DNA of 64,000 nt from Bryobacterales bacterium (GTDB taxonomy: Bacteria > Acidobacteriota > Terriglobia > Bryobacterales > Bryobacteraceae), in contig JADJOP010000004.1 in the NCBI GenBank assembly GCA_016713735.1, positions 62,001 to 126,000 on the forward strand, written 5' to 3'. Below, piece after piece: positions 19,049-26,646 of the stretch. Made by a program: the position numbers and the translations under genes. Below the pieces are notes generated by a model. That model was given only the letters and a program-made list of their open reading frames with translations. It searched no databases and was not told the DNA's origin. The stretch's first letter is position 1. Each line of letters begins with the position of its first letter.

Positions 19049-19792
19049 ATGACGGCCGAACGAGGCGTATCTCAGGTCGATCTGCTGCACCGGATTAGCC
19101 GGATTGTGAGCTCCGAGGTTTCGTTGGATGAAATGCTTGGGGAAATTGTCGGGCTCACGGCGCAGGTCACAGAATGTGATGCTTGTCTGGTATACCTACT
19201 GGACGAGCCGAATGGAGAATTCGTATTGCGAGCGTCGCAGGTTCCGCACGCGCGGGAGTTGGGGACGCTGAGAATCAAACTGGGCGAAGGTGTTACGGGC
19301 TGGGTGGCCGAACACAACAGCGTGGTCGCGCTGGGCAAGAATGCCGGGACGGACAAGCGCTTTAAGCGGTTCCAGACGTTGGTGGAGGACAATTACCAGG
19401 CGTTTCTGTCGGTGCCGCTGGTGAGCGGGGGCAAGGTGATCGGCGTGATCAACGTGCACCACCGCGAGGATCACGAGCACACGGCCGAGGAGATCGCGCT
19501 GGTGACGTTCGTGGGCGAACAGATGGGCACGGCGCTGACCAAGGGACGGTTGGAAGAAGAGAACGCGCGGCTGTCAGAGGAAAAGCAGGAGATTGAGCGG
19601 GAGCTGATTACGCGCAAGCTGGTGGAGCGCGCGAAGGGCATTTTGCAGCGGAGCGAGGGCCTGACTGAGGAAGAGGCCTACTTGAAGCTGCGGAATGAAA
19701 GCCGGCGCATGCGGCGGCCGATGAAGGAACTGGCCGAAGCGATTATCTTGACGGAGGAGATGCGGCGGCGGACGGGGGATGGGCCGGCGTAG
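19049..19792 (+). CDS. GAF-ANTAR domain transcription antiterminator
   Basis: A 247-residue cytoplasmic regulator. A GAF sensor domain (about 15-165; 'ECDACLVYLLDEPNGEFVLRAS', 'GEGVTGWVAEH', 'SVPLVSGGKVIGVINVH') is joined by a coiled-coil (about 165-190) to an ANTAR domain (about 190-240; 'LVERAKGILQRSEGLTEEEAY' and 'RRPMKELAEAI'). ANTAR domains bind dual RNA hairpins and prevent termination. Start ATG has TAGGCT 6 nt upstream and no ribosome site. It stands alone; no obvious ANTAR target hairpins were seen nearby. Divergent from the amidohydrolase operon. Confidence 0.9.
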   Translation: MTAERGVSQVDLLHRISRIVSSEVSLDEMLGEIVGLTAQVTECDACLVYLLDEPNGEFVLRASQVPHARELGTLRIKLGEGVTGWVAEHNSVVALGKNAGTDKRFKRFQTLVEDNYQAFLSVPLVSGGKVIGVINVHHREDHEHTAEEIALVTFVGEQMGTALTKGRLEEENARLSEEKQEIERELITRKLVERAKGILQRSEGLTEEEAYLKLRNESRRMRRPMKELAEAIILTEEMRRRTGDGPA

Positions 19793-19807
19793 GGGGGGCT
19801 GATTCCG

Positions 19808-19828
19808 GCCGCAGATGAACGCGGATGG
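19808..19828 (+). repeat. Short dispersed repeat containing GCAGATGAACGC, copy 1
   Basis: GGCCGCAGATGAACGCGGATG resembles 31261-31294, which holds two degenerate units. Similar CCGCNGATGAACGC strings are familiar as intergenic repeats in several bacterial phyla. It lies between two convergent genes. Confidence 0.45.
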
Positions 19829-19829
19829 A

Positions 19830-20252
19830 TTACAGCAACTTCTTCAGGCGGATCATCACGCGGCTGGTGTTGGGGCGGATTTGCACGACTCCGCCCGAGC
19901 CGGCGCGGGTGGAGGATTCGCGGTCGCGGGTGAGTTCGAGTTCGCCGTTGACTAACTTGCCGGTGAAGCGGACGATGCTTTCATTGATCTCGTTGCCTGA
20001 TTGTTCGACGGTGGCTACCGTGAAGGTGAGTAAGTCGCCGGAGACGGTTCCTTTGACGATGGGGCTGCTGGTGTAATCGCCGTATAACTTGCCGGTAAGT
20101 TGCGCGCCTTTGTGTTCGAACTGGAAGGCGAGGTCGGTGAAGGTGTTGTTGCGGCCGGGGAGCTGGCCGATCCAGATGCCGGTGAAGTCGGCGGCGGGAA
20201 GCGCGGCGGCGAGGGCGAGCAGGGTGGCGGCGAGGGTGAGCAGAGGGCGCAT
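19830..20252 (-). CDS. Small secreted beta-rich protein of unknown function
   Basis: A 140-residue protein with a clear signal peptide (about 1-20, ending at 'AAALPA'). The mature part has alternating strands such as 'FTGIWIGQLPG', 'DLAFQFEHKGAQLTGKLYGD' and 'GTVSGDLLTFTVAT', a small lipocalin-like or beta-sandwich pattern seen in many short acidobacterial and planctomycete secreted proteins. No catalytic motif is visible. It lies 18 bp after the DUF1552 gene stop and probably ends that operon (21584-23530, 20271-21587, 19830-20252). Confidence 0.65.
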   Translation of the reverse strand: MRPLLTLAATLLALAAALPAADFTGIWIGQLPGRNNTFTDLAFQFEHKGAQLTGKLYGDYTSSPIVKGTVSGDLLTFTVATVEQSGNEINESIVRFTGKLVNGELELTRDRESSTRAGSGGVVQIRPNTSRVMIRLKKLL

Positions 20253-20270
20253 GGCGGTTTCGCGTGGAGC

Positions 20271-21587
20271 CTAGGTGTGCAGCAGGCCGGGGAGCGGGCC
20301 GGTGCTGTCGGCGAAGCGTTCGACGGGGGTTCCGAAGGCATCGAGCATTGACACATAGAGGTTCGCCAGCGGGCTATCGACGGAGTAGGTGAGGTGCTGG
20401 CCGGAGTCGATGCGGCCGCCGCCTTTACCGGCGAGCAGCAGGGGGAGCTTGTGGGGGTCGTGGCGGTTGCCGTCGTTGAGGGCCGAGGCGAACATGACCA
20501 TCGAATTGTCGAGGATGTTCGATTCGCCTTCCTTCATGCCGCGGAGCTTTTCGAGTAAGTAGGCGTACTGCTGGATGTGCCAGCGGCTGATGATTTCGTA
20601 CTGGCGGAGCTTGTCGGCGTCGTTCTGGTGGTGCGAGGCGTCGTGATGGCCGATGCCGACGCCGTCGAGGAAGCGGAAGCTGACGTTGGAGACCGCGTTG
20701 CCGAACATGAAGGTGGCGACGCGGGTGATGTCGGTTTGGAAGGCGACGGCGATCATGTCGAGCATGAGGCGGACGTGTTCGGCGTGGTCGGCGGGGCGGT
20801 CAGTGGGGATGGCGGCGTCCATGGCGGCGCGGGCTTTCCAGGGGGTGACGGAGGGCTTGGTGGCGCGTTCGACGCGCTCTTCGAGGCCGCGCATGACGGA
20901 GAGGTACTCGTCTAGGCGGATCTTGTCGGCCTGGCCCACCTGGTCGCGGACGCGGCGGGCGTCGGCTTGGACACGGTCGAGGAGCAGGGCGTCCATCTTG
21001 GCGGCGTTGCCCTTGGGGCCGTTGGAGGCGCGGAAGAGACGTTCATACACCGAGCGCGGGTTGAGTTCGCGGGCGAGGGGCGTGGTCGAGTTGGCCCAGG
21101 CGATGTGGGAGCCATAGACGCGGGTGTAGCCGACGACGGCATCGACGCCGATGGCGACCGGGGTGACGCCGAGTTCGAGCGAGGGGAGCGGCGTCTGGTT
21201 GGCGATGCGCTGGGCGGCGAGTTGGTCGACGGAGATGCCGTTGGCGATGTCGGCGCCGGGGGTTTTCTTGATGGTCTGGCAGGTGAGGATGGCGGCTTCC
21301 TTCACGTAGTGGCCGTCGCCGCCTTTGGAGTTGGCGTTCCAGAGGTTGGAGAAGACGGTGAGGTAGTCGCGGAGGGGGGCGAGCGGTTGGAGGGAGGGGG
21401 AGAGGGCGAAGTTGCGTCCGGTTTCGGCGGGCCAGAAGCCGTGGATGTTGACGCCGTTGGGCATGTAGAGGAAGGCCATGCGGACGGGCGGTTTGGCTTG
21501 CGCGGGGGAGGCCATGGCTTCGAGCCAGGGGAGGCCGAGGGCGACGCCTGTGCCCCGGAGGATGGTGCGACGGGAGAGTGGTTTCAT
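20271..21587 (-). CDS. DUF1552 domain protein, Tat-exported
   Basis: A 438-residue protein with the twin-arginine signal 'RRTILRGTGVALGLPWLEAM', then 'RMAFLYMPNGVNIHGFWP' and the C-terminal 'VDSPLANLYVSMLDAFG', both characteristic of DUF1552. The fold is thought to be alkaline-phosphatase/sulfatase-like, but no activity is established. The ATG overlaps the stop of the DUF1592-type cytochrome gene by 4 nt. In Planctomycetota, Verrucomicrobiota and Acidobacteriota these two families regularly pair, which suggests a joint extracytoplasmic redox or carbohydrate role; that role remains unproved. Confidence 0.88.
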   Translation of the reverse strand: MKPLSRRTILRGTGVALGLPWLEAMASPAQAKPPVRMAFLYMPNGVNIHGFWPAETGRNFALSPSLQPLAPLRDYLTVFSNLWNANSKGGDGHYVKEAAILTCQTIKKTPGADIANGISVDQLAAQRIANQTPLPSLELGVTPVAIGVDAVVGYTRVYGSHIAWANSTTPLARELNPRSVYERLFRASNGPKGNAAKMDALLLDRVQADARRVRDQVGQADKIRLDEYLSVMRGLEERVERATKPSVTPWKARAAMDAAIPTDRPADHAEHVRLMLDMIAVAFQTDITRVATFMFGNAVSNVSFRFLDGVGIGHHDASHHQNDADKLRQYEIISRWHIQQYAYLLEKLRGMKEGESNILDNSMVMFASALNDGNRHDPHKLPLLLAGKGGGRIDSGQHLTYSVDSPLANLYVSMLDAFGTPVERFADSTGPLPGLLHT

Positions 21588-23530
21588 GGGCCCAATTTCC
21601 TCTTTGCAGCCGGATCCGGTGGGCGCGCTCTGGCGCCGCGTCCGGTTTCGGCGGGGGCCTGGTAGCGGAACGGCGTGCTCAACACGATGGCCTCGACGAG
21701 AGCGTGCGAGGCGTAATTCTTTGCCTTTACTGTAGCGACAATTTCGTCGACTGTACAGGAGTCGCGGAGGGTGAGTCCGCGGCCGAGGGCGAAGCCGAGC
21801 ATTTTGCGGGTGAGGTTGCGGAGGAAGAGGTCCTTGCGGGCCATGAGCATGGCTTTGAGGCCGTCGGGACCTTCGAAGGTGGCGCCGTCGGCGAGCTCAC
21901 CTTTGGCGTCGATGGGCTTGCCGGCGTCTTCGGCGCGCCAGCGGCCGATCACATCGAAATTCTCCATGGCGAAGCCGAGGCCGTCGATGCGGCTGTGGCA
22001 GGAGTTGCAGACGGGGTTGGAGCGGTGGCGCTCGAGGCGTTCGCGCATGGACTTGGCTGCGGCGGGGTTGTGGGCGTCTTCGAGGGCGGGGACGTCGGGC
22101 GGGGCGGCGGGGGGCGGGGTGCCGAGGATGGATTCGAGGATCCACGCGCCGCGCAGGACGGGGCTGGTGCGGTAGGGATAGGCGGAGACGGTTTGGACGG
22201 CGGGCATGCCGAGGAGGCCGCCGCGATGGGAGTTGGGCGGGAGCTCGACCCAATGGGGCTGGGTGTTGGCGTTGGGGTTGAGGGGGAGCTTCAGGTCCAT
22301 GTGGCGGGCGAGGTGGCGCGTGCCGATGGTGTGGGTGGAGTCGAGGAAGTTGAGCAGGGAGAGGTTGCGGGAGAGGATTTCGCGGAAGAAGTAGACGGGC
22401 TGGAGGCGGATGTCGCCGCGGAGGTCCTCGTCCTTGGTGTAGGCGGGGAAGAGTTGGGGGTCGGGGGCTTTGTCGCCCTGCAGGTCGCGGGTGTGGAGCC
22501 ACTGTTCGATGAAGCGGCGGGCGAAGACTTCGGCGCGGTCGTGGCGGAGCATGCGGGGGAGGAGTTGGCGGATGACCTCGGGGTCGTGGAGCTTGCCGCG
22601 GGCGGCGACGTCGAAGAGAAGCTCATCGGGCATGGAGCCCCAGACGAAGTAGGAGATGCGGGAGGCGAGCGAGTATTGGTCGAGGGGGCGCGGGGCGGCG
22701 GTGGGGTTGGGCGGTTCGATGCGGAAGAGGAAGAGGGGGGAGACGAGGACGCCTCGGATGGCGTAGAAAAGGGCGGGTTCGTGTTCCTGGCCTTCGGCGC
22801 GGGCGGCGCGGTAGAGGGCGAGATAGGGGTCGACTTCGGCGGCGGCGATGGGGCGGCGGAAGGCTTTGGGGAGGAGGGCGGTGAGGACGCGGCGGGCGGC
22901 GAGTTCAGGGGAGACGCCGGGGCCGGGGTGGGCGATTAGGACCTTTTGGCGCGACTTGTGTTCGCGGGCGGCGAAGTCGACGGTGAGCTTGGCGACCTCC
23001 ATGTATTTTTCCGAGTGGAGGGGGGAGAGAAAGAGGGTTTCAGCGGCGTTGTCGAAGCCTTCGCCTCCGGCGCCATCGAGGGGGAGGGCGGAGCCGATGT
23101 CGAGGTGGAGGTCAAAGAGGTCCTGGATGGTGGCGGTGTATTCGTCGCGGTTGAGACGGCGGAGCGGGGCGTGGGCGGGGGTGAGGGTGGCGCCGGGGGC
23201 GCCGCAGGCTTGGGCGCGGAGGGTGGCGTTGGCCCAATCGGCGAAGCGCTGGCGGGTGTCGAGTGTGGGGGCGGGGGCGTTCTTGGGGGGCATTTCGCCG
23301 GCATGGAGACGGCGGACGGCGGCGGTCCATTTGTTGGCTTCGGCGGTGAGGGAGGACTCGGTGGAGAGGCGTTCGATGTCGAAGCCGCCGACGGCGGATT
23401 TGCCGGAGTGGCAGGCTTGGCAGTAGGTGGTGAGGAAGGTTTGGGATTGGGCGAAGTCGTAGGGCGCGGGCTGGGCGCGCAGGGCGGGGGCGAAGACGAT
23501 CACCAAAGCTGCGGAGACGAGGCGGCGCAT
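21584..23530 (-). CDS. Planctomycete-type cytochrome c protein (DUF1587/1592/1588/1585 domains)
   Basis: A 648-residue exported protein. The signal peptide is followed by a haem-binding 'CQACHSG' (CxxCH, about residue 36-40), then 'RRLNRDEYTATIQDLF' (DUF1587), a DUF1595/1592 region around 'SRISYFVWGSMPDELL', 'RGGLLGMPAVQTVSAYP' with 'CNSCHSRIDGLGFAMENFD' (DUF1588, second CxxCH-like site) and a DUF1585 tail. ATG at 23530 is chosen because the signal peptide begins there. TAAGAT lies 13 nt upstream. It overlaps the DUF1552 gene start, forming a two-gene unit. Probably a periplasmic electron-transfer component; partner unknown. Confidence 0.88.
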   Translation of the reverse strand: MRRLVSAALVIVFAPALRAQPAPYDFAQSQTFLTTYCQACHSGKSAVGGFDIERLSTESSLTAEANKWTAAVRRLHAGEMPPKNAPAPTLDTRQRFADWANATLRAQACGAPGATLTPAHAPLRRLNRDEYTATIQDLFDLHLDIGSALPLDGAGGEGFDNAAETLFLSPLHSEKYMEVAKLTVDFAAREHKSRQKVLIAHPGPGVSPELAARRVLTALLPKAFRRPIAAAEVDPYLALYRAARAEGQEHEPALFYAIRGVLVSPLFLFRIEPPNPTAAPRPLDQYSLASRISYFVWGSMPDELLFDVAARGKLHDPEVIRQLLPRMLRHDRAEVFARRFIEQWLHTRDLQGDKAPDPQLFPAYTKDEDLRGDIRLQPVYFFREILSRNLSLLNFLDSTHTIGTRHLARHMDLKLPLNPNANTQPHWVELPPNSHRGGLLGMPAVQTVSAYPYRTSPVLRGAWILESILGTPPPAAPPDVPALEDAHNPAAAKSMRERLERHRSNPVCNSCHSRIDGLGFAMENFDVIGRWRAEDAGKPIDAKGELADGATFEGPDGLKAMLMARKDLFLRNLTRKMLGFALGRGLTLRDSCTVDEIVATVKAKNYASHALVEAIVLSTPFRYQAPAETGRGARARPPDPAAKRKLGP

Positions 23531-23585
23531 GCGGGTGATGTCTATCTTAACCCCGCATGCGTCGCAGGTGAGGCTGGGGGAAGCG

Positions 23586-24219
23586 CTATTTTGCCTTGTC
23601 GCGGAGGCCGGGGGTGTTGAGGCGGTCCCACCACTGGCGGAGTTCGGCGGCTTCGATGTTGTTGCCTTTGACGGTGACGAGGAAGCGTTTGCCGACGAGG
23701 ACGGAGAGGTTGCCGTCCTTGGCTTCGGTTTTGTATTCCTCGCGGCCGGGGTCGTCGTTGATCTTGATGCCCTTGTTGTAGCCTTCGGTGGATTCCTGGC
23801 TGAAGTTGGCCATAAGGAAGAAGGGGGCATAGAGTTCGCGGCGGAAGGCCCAGTCGAGGATTTCGACTTCGATGTTCTTGTCGCCCATGGTGTAGCTGCG
23901 TTCGACCTGGGTGAACTTCCATTCGCCCATCTGGTTGCTCTGGCCCTGGGGCTTGGAGCCTTCCCAACCGGCGGGCGGTTCGGGGAGGAAGGGGAGCAGC
24001 TCAGTGAAGCTGATGGCTTCGACGGGCTTCATCTGTTCGAGTTCTTTTTGCATCTTCTCGATGTCGGAGCCGGCCTTCATCATTTGGGCGGCGAAGCCGA
24101 CGGGGTTCTTGGAGATGTTCTCGCCTTCGACGACCTTTTCGGATTCCTTGCTACCGCCGCAGGAGGCAGGAGGCGAGGGTCAGGGCGGAGGCGATGAGCA
24201 CGGACAGGAGTGGGTTCAT
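23586..24219 (-). pseudogene. Lipoprotein of unknown function, frame disrupted by a 7-bp tandem duplication
   Basis: Reading from ATG 24219 gives a lipoprotein signal ending in a Leu-Ala-Ser-Cys lipobox, then a stop. Removing one copy of the tandem heptamer AGGAGGC (about 24160-24174) joins the lipobox to 'GGSKESEKVVEGENIS' and the remaining frame, giving ~208 residues. The body contains 'PPAGWEGSKPQG' and 'VGKRFLVTVKGNN' and recalls uncharacterised secreted proteins; no catalytic motif is seen. TATACT (24229-24234) lies 9 nt upstream of the ATG. A downstream start at 24083 could make a cytoplasmic fragment only. The duplication is at the acylation site itself, so it would switch off export. 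Confidence 0.65.
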
Positions 24220-24228
24220 AGCGGATTG

Positions 24229-24234
24229 AGTATA
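24229..24234 (-). promoter_or_regulatory. -10-like TATACT next to lipoprotein start
   Basis: TATACT on the minus strand ends 9 nt before the ATG at 24219. No Shine-Dalgarno sequence lies between. One of the clearest examples of the short-leader pattern. Confidence 0.4.
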
Positions 24235-24281
24235 GGGGATGCGGGCGGTGGTGTACAGGCGGAGTGGGGTATGCTGTCGGC

Positions 24282-25093
24282 ATGATGCGACTGTATGTTC
24301 TGACTGGGCTCATGGCGGTGGCGGCGATGGCGCAGATGCCGAAGGGATTGATTTTCCACGCTTCCTTTGAGAGCGAGGCGGCGAAGGTGGCGCGAGGCGA
24401 CGGGCGGCTGTATTCGGCGGCGAATTACAAGCAGCAGAAAGACGCCAAGCCTGGGCTGGCGGCGGCTCCGAACGCGAAGCTGGCGGCGGGCGCGGGGCGG
24501 GGCGGATCAGGCGCGCTGCAGTTCACGGCGAAGAATGAGAATGCGGTGTTCTATAGGGCCGAGAAGAATGTGGCGTTCGATAGGAAGAAGTGGACGGGGA
24601 CGATTTCGTTTTTCCTGAAGCTCGATCCGGAGCGGGACCTGGCGCCGGGGTTTTGCGATCCGATTCAGGTGACGGACAAGGCGTACAACGATTCGGCGAT
24701 CTGGGTGGACTTCACGAAAGACGACAAGCCGCGGCATTTCCGGCTGGGGGTGTTTGGCGAATTGAAGGGCTGGAACACGAGCGGTCAGACGACGGGGGAC
24801 GAATCCGTTGTTTCAACAACCGGCTGGTGGTGGTGAAACAGCCGCCGTTCACGCGTGAGAAATGGACGCATGTGGCGATTACGCACGAAGCGCTGGGCGG
24901 CGGGAAGGGGAAGGCGACGTTGTATCTGGATGGGGTGGCGATGGGGTCGACGCCGGTGATTGCGGAGGGCTTTGCGTGGGACCCGGCGCTGGGGGCGCTG
25001 CGGTTGGGGGTGAATTACGTGGGCCTGATGGACGACGTGATGGTGTTTGACCGGGCGTTGAGCGCGGGCGAGGTGAAGTCACTGGGCCGGTAG
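24282..25093 (+). pseudogene. Secreted LamG/concanavalin-like protein, frameshifted
   Basis: About 270 residues if repaired. A signal peptide ending 'AVAAMAQ' is followed by 'GLIFHASFES', 'ISFFLKLDPE', 'REKWTHVAITHE', 'KATLYLDGVAMGS' and 'VGLMDDVMVFDRALSAGEV'. These are the hallmarks of a LamG/concanavalin A-like jelly roll, a carbohydrate-binding or adhesion module. The frame breaks in the TTT at 24811-24813; one more T gives 'SVVFNNRLVVVKQ'. TATGCT lies 6 nt before the ATG at 24282. Located 26 bp before nuoB on the same strand. Confidence 0.68.
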
Positions 25094-25102
25094 GGCGCGT
25101 GC

Positions 25103-25108
25103 GATAAT
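25103..25108 (+). promoter_or_regulatory. -10-like GATAAT before nuoB
   Basis: GATAAT ends 10 nt before the nuoB ATG, with no ribosome site in between. It suggests nuoB has its own near-leaderless transcript. Confidence 0.35.
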
Positions 25109-25118
25109 CAAAGAACAC

Positions 25119-25676
25119 ATGGAACTGCGCGAGTATCGTCCTGAACTGGGCTCTGCCGATGGCATTTTCGACCGCATTGATCTGGCCGGCGCGCCGAGCG
25201 GGTTAGAGGAGAGCATCCTCACGACGACGGTGGATGCGGCCATCAATTGGGCACGCAAGAATTCGATCTGGCCGATGACGTTTGGGCTGGCCTGCTGCGC
25301 GATTGAGATGATGGCGATGTCGGCGTCGCGATTCGACATTTCGCGCTTTGGCGCGGAGGTGTTCCGGGGGTCGCCGCGGCAGTCGGATCTGATGATCATT
25401 GCCGGGCGGGTGTCGAACAAGATGGCCCCGGTGGTGCGGCAGTTGTACCAACAGATGCCGGAGCCGCGGTGGGTGATCTCGATGGGGGCGTGCGCGACCT
25501 CGACGGGCGTGTTCAGCAACTATGCGCTGATTCCGGTGAACCAGGTGATTCCGGTGGATGTGTATGTGCCGGGGTGTCCGCCTCGGCCGGAGCAGTTGAT
25601 TTACGCGATCATGCTGTTGCAGAAGAAGATTGAGAAGGAAAAGGGCACCATGATGAAGGTGCTGAATTTGGATTAG
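25119..25676 (+). CDS. nuoB: NADH-quinone oxidoreductase subunit B
   Basis: A 185-residue complex I subunit that carries the terminal N2 [4Fe-4S] cluster beside the quinone site. The four ligands are visible: tandem Cys59-Cys60 in 'FGLACCAIEMM', Cys125 in 'GACATSTG' and Cys153 in 'VPGCPPRP'. Length is normal. In most genomes nuoB directly follows nuoA; here nuoA is 15 kb away (40666-41022) and the neighbours are a LamG protein and flagellar genes. A second copy elsewhere in the genome cannot be excluded. Confidence 0.96.
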   Translation: MELREYRPELGSADGIFDRIDLAGAPSGLEESILTTTVDAAINWARKNSIWPMTFGLACCAIEMMAMSASRFDISRFGAEVFRGSPRQSDLMIIAGRVSNKMAPVVRQLYQQMPEPRWVISMGACATSTGVFSNYALIPVNQVIPVDVYVPGCPPRPEQLIYAIMLLQKKIEKEKGTMMKVLNLD

Positions 25677-25774
25677 GCGGGCGGGGCGGTCCGGGGGAAG
25701 CGGGGATTTCAAGACAACCAGCAGACGCCTGTAGTGTGTCTGGAGGTTGTGGTGAGGGGAGTTGGGGAAAGATT

Positions 25775-25801
25775 CAAGCTTTCGGCCATGCGTTCCGATA
25801 T
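25775..25801 (+). promoter_or_regulatory. Sigma-28 (FliA)-like promoter upstream of flaG
   Basis: CAAGCTTT (25775-25782), an 11-bp spacer and TCCGATAT (25794-25801) match the FliA pattern (TAAAGTTT, 11 bp, GCCGATAA) at 5 of 8 and 6 of 8 positions, including the diagnostic CCGATA. Transcription would start near 25808, 38 nt before the flaG ATG. Confidence 0.5.
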
Positions 25802-25845
25802 GAGAGTGCAGGAAGCGAGGGCGTTCGCATCCTGGGAGGTTAGAG

Positions 25846-26118
25846 ATGGAACTCTCAGCTTCACGCATTCAACTAGCTGTGCCGGCGGATACACCCGTGC
25901 AGGAACGGCGTTTGGAATTGCAGGAACAACAACAGCTGATACAAGCAGTCAAGAAGCTCAACGAGACTGAGTTGCGAGGATCGAACCAGGAGTTGAGGAT
26001 TGTTGTAGACGAGGACAGCCAGAAGCCGGCCGTGAGGCTGGTGGACCGGGAGACTCAGGAGGTCATACAACAATATCCGCCGAAGAGCATATTCCGCCGG
26101 GCGCGGCAGATGGGCTGA
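25846..26118 (+). CDS. flaG: FlaG family flagellar protein
   Basis: A 90-residue protein with the FlaG C-terminal pattern 'LRIVVDEDSQKPAVRLVDRE' followed by 'TQEVIQQYPPKSI'. The N-terminal half is Gln/Glu-rich and helical. FlaG proteins influence filament length and are usually next to flagellin, fliD and fliS. A GGGAGG ribosome site precedes the ATG, and a sigma-28-like promoter lies upstream, consistent with late flagellar expression. fliS follows after 108 bp; flagellin and fliD are absent from the window. Confidence 0.82.
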   Translation: MELSASRIQLAVPADTPVQERRLELQEQQQLIQAVKKLNETELRGSNQELRIVVDEDSQKPAVRLVDRETQEVIQQYPPKSIFRRARQMG

Positions 26119-26226
26119 CGCGGGCGGCGGGCAACGACCAGACTCGGGAGCCAAGAGGAAAGCTGTGAGCCGCGACAGGCAAAGTGTGTGCGGATTCCGC
26201 AGAGGGTATGGGGGAGAGCGTTGGTT

Positions 26227-26646
26227 ATGAATCCATATGCAAGTCAGGCGTCGCTGGAGATTGAGGTGCTGCAGGCCGATCCGGTGGAGCTGATTCAGAT
26301 GCTTTACCGGGGGGCACTGGAGTCGATCCGGGGGGCGCGGGAGAGCTTGGCGCAGGGCGACGCGGTGGCGCGGTCGCGGCACATCAGCCGGGCGAGCGAG
26401 ATCATTGCCGAACTGATGTTGAGTGTGAACCGCGAGCAGGGCGGCGAGCTGGCGGTGAATCTGATCGAGTTATACGACTACATGATCCACCTGATCACGC
26501 AGGCTCACATTGAGCAGAAGGACAAGCAACTGGCCGAGGCGTCGCAACTGTTGCAGACGCTGTTGGAGGGCTGGGATGCGATTGCGCGGCAGCAGGCGCA
26601 TATGCCGGCCGGTCAGGCCGAGGCGACGCTGGCGGGCTATTACTGA
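26227..26646 (+). CDS. fliS: Flagellar export chaperone FliS
   Basis: A 139-residue, all-helical cytoplasmic chaperone that binds flagellin C-termini and prevents early polymerisation. Diagnostic segments are 'MNPYASQASLEIEVLQADPVE' split across the start, 'LIQMLYRGALESI', 'SRASEIIAELMLSV' and 'LIELYDYMIHLI'. The ATG at 26227 fits the family start; an upstream in-frame codon at 26188 would add an atypical extension. Its stop overlaps the 3' end of the convergent glycoside hydrolase gene. Confidence 0.92.
   Translation: MNPYASQASLEIEVLQADPVELIQMLYRGALESIRGARESLAQGDAVARSRHISRASEIIAELMLSVNREQGGELAVNLIELYDYMIHLITQAHIEQKDKQLAEASQLLQTLLEGWDAIARQQAHMPAGQAEATLAGYY

Noticed and set aside
18701..19090. 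129-codon minus-strand frame over the GAF-ANTAR start
   Set aside because: Pro/Ser-rich C-terminal part is an off-frame reading of the amidohydrolase; no ribosome site.
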